Shown one piece after another: positions 61,428 through 64,000 of a stretch of 64,000 nucleotides of DNA. The notes under the pieces were generated by a model, which saw only the letters and a program-made list of their open reading frames with translations, ran no database searches and was not told where the DNA came from. The stretch lies in the NCBI GenBank assembly GCA_026692725.1, contig JAPMUG010000001.1:620001-684000 (forward strand), in the 5' to 3' direction. The translations under genes and the position numbers were made by a program. The first letter of the stretch is position 1, and every line of letters begins with the position of its first letter. This stretch comes from Ecytonucleospora hepatopenaei (Eukaryota; Microsporidia; Enterocytozoonidae).

Positions 61428-63296
61428 TTATTCAAATGAAACGATTAATTTGTATAACAATTCCCTTATAGAATACATTAAAAAAACGTCAGAACCTTCT
61501 AAAACCCATGTATTTTTGCTGATATTAAGTAAAATATTGCTTTCTATGTTTAGTCCTTTATCGCAAAATTCTACAGCAAATCCATTTTGTAGCAAAACTT
61601 CTTTGATTTGAAGAATTTCTGTGTTTGTTATTTTAAATGATTTTTCGCCTAATTTGAGTGGCAACATCTCTAAATTATCAATGGTATCTCCCTTATCATT
61701 TTGAACTGATTTAATTTGAACCTTTCCCAATGTCATTTGAACGTTATTTAAATACTTAGGCTGTAATGTTTGCAACAGATTGCTAAGTTCATATTTTTTG
61801 CCTATTTTTGTTAATATTTTTATATCAATAGTGTTGTTAGAATCATAAATATTCATTTTTTCTATTTTTTTGTTTACAAAAGTTTTCATAAGTTGAAAAT
61901 TTATTGTGTTTTCACACACTAACAAAAGATTGCTAACTTCTAATTCTTCTAACAAACTTCTTAAATCAATTACAGTTGATATTCCTAAAAAAGAACAATA
62001 ATTTTTATTTTTTATTTTTATTTGTTCAGAAAATATAAAATCTTCTTTAATTATCGTATTTTCAGGGACAGCTATATTTTGTTGCTCTTCTTTTTTTATT
62101 TTAAAATTATTCATATTTATATCGAATACTTTCCCAAATTCACAATCAGCAAAAAATCTTAGCTTTTTCTCAAATCGTCTGCAACTACTATTTTTTATAA
62201 AAAATGTGTCAAGTTTTTCTTTTGTTTCTTTTTTCTCATCAATTTCAATAGTCTCGTTTTTTTCGTCTATTTTCTTTTTTGTTTCATTAATTTCTTTATA
62301 ATTAAAATCATATACATCCAAAACATCTTTTGTTATTCCTTTATTTAAAAATATAAGTTCATAATCTGGTAATTGTTTAAGTACAAAACCTAAATAAATA
62401 TAGTTTAGATAATCACTTAGCACAATAACACATTTTTTAAATCTACTCCCTGGTTTAGAAAACAAAAAGTTCATATCTAAAATTTCTACACCTGAAGTAC
62501 CAGCCCATTCAATCATCGACTTTATTCTGTCAATAAAATTTATGTTTGTAACTACACAAACATTCTCTCTTATTGTGAGCAATAACTCAATCAACCTAGA
62601 AAAACTAGCCACGAACACAATATTTTTACCAACTTTCTTGATAAATTTTTGCATAAAATCATTTTTATCTGCATTTTTTTCTTCAACTTTTAAGCAATAG
62701 TTGTCATTTGTGATAAATGTGTTAATCCTAGAAAAATAATTAAAACCATCTAAAAAATTGTCTTTTTTGATGTTTAAATCATAACCGACACCTATTTCTT
62801 GGCCTCCTACATACAAAGAATATACTGTGCTTCCTAATGTGTTGCCGCAATTGTGACCAACAATCTTAATGTCATTGATAAAGAAGGGCTGGTCATACTT
62901 TAAAATTGATAAATTTACGTCTTTTTTAACAATGTTTATGCAAAAATTTTCGTCTTTAGAAATTCGCTTTAGGGTCAAAGATTTTTCATGCGCTTCATCT
63001 AACAAAAGCTTTCCTATAGTAGCCGTTGGTGCAGTGCAATACATTTTTTTATCTGGAAAGAGTCCTATAGCGCCAAAATTCTTTTCTTCAAATGAAGTTA
63101 GTAATATACAATCTGAATTGCATATCGTTTGGCGTGTCATATCATCATATACTTTGTAATTAAAGTCACTTTCAATACCAATATTAATTATTATGTTTGT
63201 TGTGTATTTTTCTGTTTTTAATACAAGTAAACTACATGATATATTTTCTTTTAAAATAAGTTTTCTAAAAGTTATACCAACAAATTTATCAGACAT
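61428..63296 (-). CDS. CFT2: mRNA 3'-end processing factor Cft2/CPSF2 (CPSF100)
   Basis: 622 residues (yeast Cft2 859). The metallo-beta-lactamase fold is recognisable without zinc ligands, as in CPSF100: CILLTSFEEKNFGAIGLF takes the place of the HxHxDH region, and HNCGNTLGSTVYSLYVGGQE matches the GH.IGG..W.I stretch. FFADCEFGKVFD and a C-terminal dimer domain follow. An acidic-basic insertion with repeated DEKNET-type residues lies near 340-370. It partners Ysh1/CPSF73, the endonuclease. Start by CCCATAAATTTTAATG. Confidence 0.8.
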   Translation of the reverse strand: MSDKFVGITFRKLILKENISCSLLVLKTEKYTTNIIINIGIESDFNYKVYDDMTRQTICNSDCILLTSFEEKNFGAIGLFPDKKMYCTAPTATIGKLLLDEAHEKSLTLKRISKDENFCINIVKKDVNLSILKYDQPFFINDIKIVGHNCGNTLGSTVYSLYVGGQEIGVGYDLNIKKDNFLDGFNYFSRINTFITNDNYCLKVEEKNADKNDFMQKFIKKVGKNIVFVASFSRLIELLLTIRENVCVVTNINFIDRIKSMIEWAGTSGVEILDMNFLFSKPGSRFKKCVIVLSDYLNYIYLGFVLKQLPDYELIFLNKGITKDVLDVYDFNYKEINETKKKIDEKNETIEIDEKKETKEKLDTFFIKNSSCRRFEKKLRFFADCEFGKVFDINMNNFKIKKEEQQNIAVPENTIIKEDFIFSEQIKIKNKNYCSFLGISTVIDLRSLLEELEVSNLLLVCENTINFQLMKTFVNKKIEKMNIYDSNNTIDIKILTKIGKKYELSNLLQTLQPKYLNNVQMTLGKVQIKSVQNDKGDTIDNLEMLPLKLGEKSFKITNTEILQIKEVLLQNGFAVEFCDKGLNIESNILLNISKNTWVLEGSDVFLMYSIRELLYKLIVSFE

Positions 63297-63387
63297 TAAA
63301 ATTTATGGGTAAAAAACCTGTCCTAAAGGATTGTTGTATATACTTTAATTATTATTTGTTCATAAAGATTCTTCAATTTATACATGA

Positions 63388-63888
63388 TTATTTATGTAAA
63401 AAATCATTATTAGTTTTTTCCAAAGAGTCTATATGTTTAATTTGTAAAAAAGCACTTGAATTTATGTTTAAAACTGCGACAACCATACGCTCAGAATCGA
63501 TTTGAAAATTATCGATTGCATCCATAATTTTTAATTCGCCAATATGATTGCATGTTTTTCTATTAAAATTTTTTGATTTTTCATAAATACAAAGTGTGCT
63601 GTTTGTCTCTAATATATTAAAGTTTGCATTTTTCAACGATAAATAAATGTGTATTTTTTCAGTATGTTTGCCAAAAACATTGTTTACATAATCAATTTGC
63701 TTGTTTATTTCGAATTTTTCAATAAAAATATAAAAAATTTCTAAATAACTCAAAAAAAGTTTTTTCTCTGATTTTAATCCGTAATGACGCAAATAATTCT
63801 GTGATAAATCTATAGGTTCATAACCACATGATTGTTTAATAAAATGTGTTTTTAAAAAATTTTCAAAGTTTCTTTTTTCCTCTGACAT
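63388..63888 (-). CDS. Unrecognised protein (166 aa), possibly tRNA-splicing endonuclease-related
   Basis: The ATG at 63888 is preferred over the longer frame, which would run over the start of the next gene. The block NYLRHYGLKSEKKLFLSYLEIFYIFIEK followed at the C terminus by MVVAVLNINSSAFLQI faintly recalls the N- and C-terminal halves of Sen54 or Sen15 (a L..EALYLLE-like helix, then AVVD...(I/V).F....). The similarity is weak and no catalytic residues are visible. The upstream triplet on this strand is GGG, not CCC. Confidence 0.4.
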   Translation of the reverse strand: MSEEKRNFENFLKTHFIKQSCGYEPIDLSQNYLRHYGLKSEKKLFLSYLEIFYIFIEKFEINKQIDYVNNVFGKHTEKIHIYLSLKNANFNILETNSTLCIYEKSKNFNRKTCNHIGELKIMDAIDNFQIDSERMVVAVLNINSSAFLQIKHIDSLEKTNNDFLHK

Positions 63889-63916
63889 AAAAAACTTGTT
63901 TTCCCTTCCTTTTTTT

Positions 63917-64000
63917 ATGGTTAAGAAAAAACTCAGTTTATCAAAAATGCTAAAATCTATAGCTGAAAGAAAGAACACAAAAACAATCGATTCATTTTTA
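63917..64000 (+). CDS. 5' end of an unidentified gene (28 codons visible)
   Basis: ATG at 63917, preceded at 63903-63905 by CCC (CCCTTCC then a T run). The frame is open to the window edge. The product starts MVKKKLSLSKMLKSIAERKN and reaches TKTIDSFL, a degenerate match to the PCNA-interacting pattern Q..I..FF found at the N terminus of Msh6, DNA ligase I and others. That is a guess from eight residues. It is divergent from the gene at 63388, with 28 bases between starts. Confidence 0.55.
   Translation, partial: MVKKKLSLSKMLKSIAERKNTKTIDSFL

Noticed and set aside
63305..63505. 66-codon plus-strand frame between CFT2 and the last minus gene
   Set aside because: It mostly overlaps the better-supported minus-strand gene at 63388 and has no family resemblance. 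The GGGTAAAA at its start is the CFT2 CCC element read on the other strand.
1..64000. Mobile elements, CRISPR arrays, telomere repeats, viral genes
   Set aside because: No repeated direct or inverted blocks, transposase or reverse transcriptase motifs, spaced repeats or viral capsid or polymerase signatures were seen by eye.

Overview
The window is a gene-packed, AT-rich, intron-poor nuclear genome segment that looks microsporidian. About 60 genes fit in 64 kb. Spacers are mostly 10 to 200 bases and several gene ends overlap. The proteins are eukaryotic but usually shorter than their yeast or animal relatives. I see no spliceosomal intron. A run of three or more C lies within about 20 bases upstream of the start ATG in more than half of the genes (CCC...ATG, sometimes directly CCCATG). 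It resembles the CCC-like start-proximal motif described for microsporidia. I used it to choose starts, and many of the starts given here are therefore shorter than the maximal reading frame. The genus is not identifiable by eye.

Layout. 1-6.1 kb: end of CIA2, ribosomal protein eL42, the TFIIH helicase RAD3/XPD, a PSR-type phosphatase, exocyst SEC10. 6.2-11.7 kb: L-type lectin, tRNA dihydrouridine synthase, a Bos1-type SNARE and two tandem acyltransferases, the second with a -1 frameshift. 11.7-24.2 kb: importin beta, an MSH5 homologue with a decayed ATPase domain, ARP5, DNA polymerase epsilon, CK2 beta. 24.3-34.4 kb: VPS53 (broken by a -1 shift), UFD1, RAD14/XPA, a Bet1-like SNARE, RCM1, an ERF4/GOLGA7-like protein, TAF6, BRX1, ORC2, a PAP2 phosphatase, tRNA-Pro(TGG) and RFC5. 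34.6-46.1 kb: V-ATPase B, a Nup50-domain protein, P1, a J-like tail-anchored protein, PAB1, a TBC GAP, TRM1, MAK16, RPB12, fibrillarin, NDC80. 46.1-64 kb: several unrecognised proteins, an AIG1-like protein, TAF1, an LRR-like protein, mitochondrial-type (mitosomal) glycerol-3-phosphate dehydrogenase, GYP8, FAP7, SLD5, an E2 enzyme, a TAF12-like histone-fold protein, ARS2-like, CFT2 and the first 28 codons of a further gene.

Functionally this is housekeeping DNA: replication (POL2, ORC2, RFC5, SLD5), nucleotide excision repair and TFIIH (RAD3, RAD14), TFIID (TAF1, TAF6, TAF12-like), ribosome biogenesis (NOP1, MAK16, BRX1, RCM1, FAP7), tRNA modification (DUS1, TRM1) and vesicle traffic (SEC10, VPS53, two SNAREs, two Rab GAPs, the lectin). 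I found no mobile element, CRISPR array, virus or toxin gene. The items most worth a second look are the ATPase-less MSH5, the two -1 frameshifts in A runs followed by GAT, an antisense reading frame inside the odd hydrophobic tail of the TAF12-like gene, and degenerate catalytic motifs in the E2 (HCN for HPN) and the J protein (HPN for HPD).
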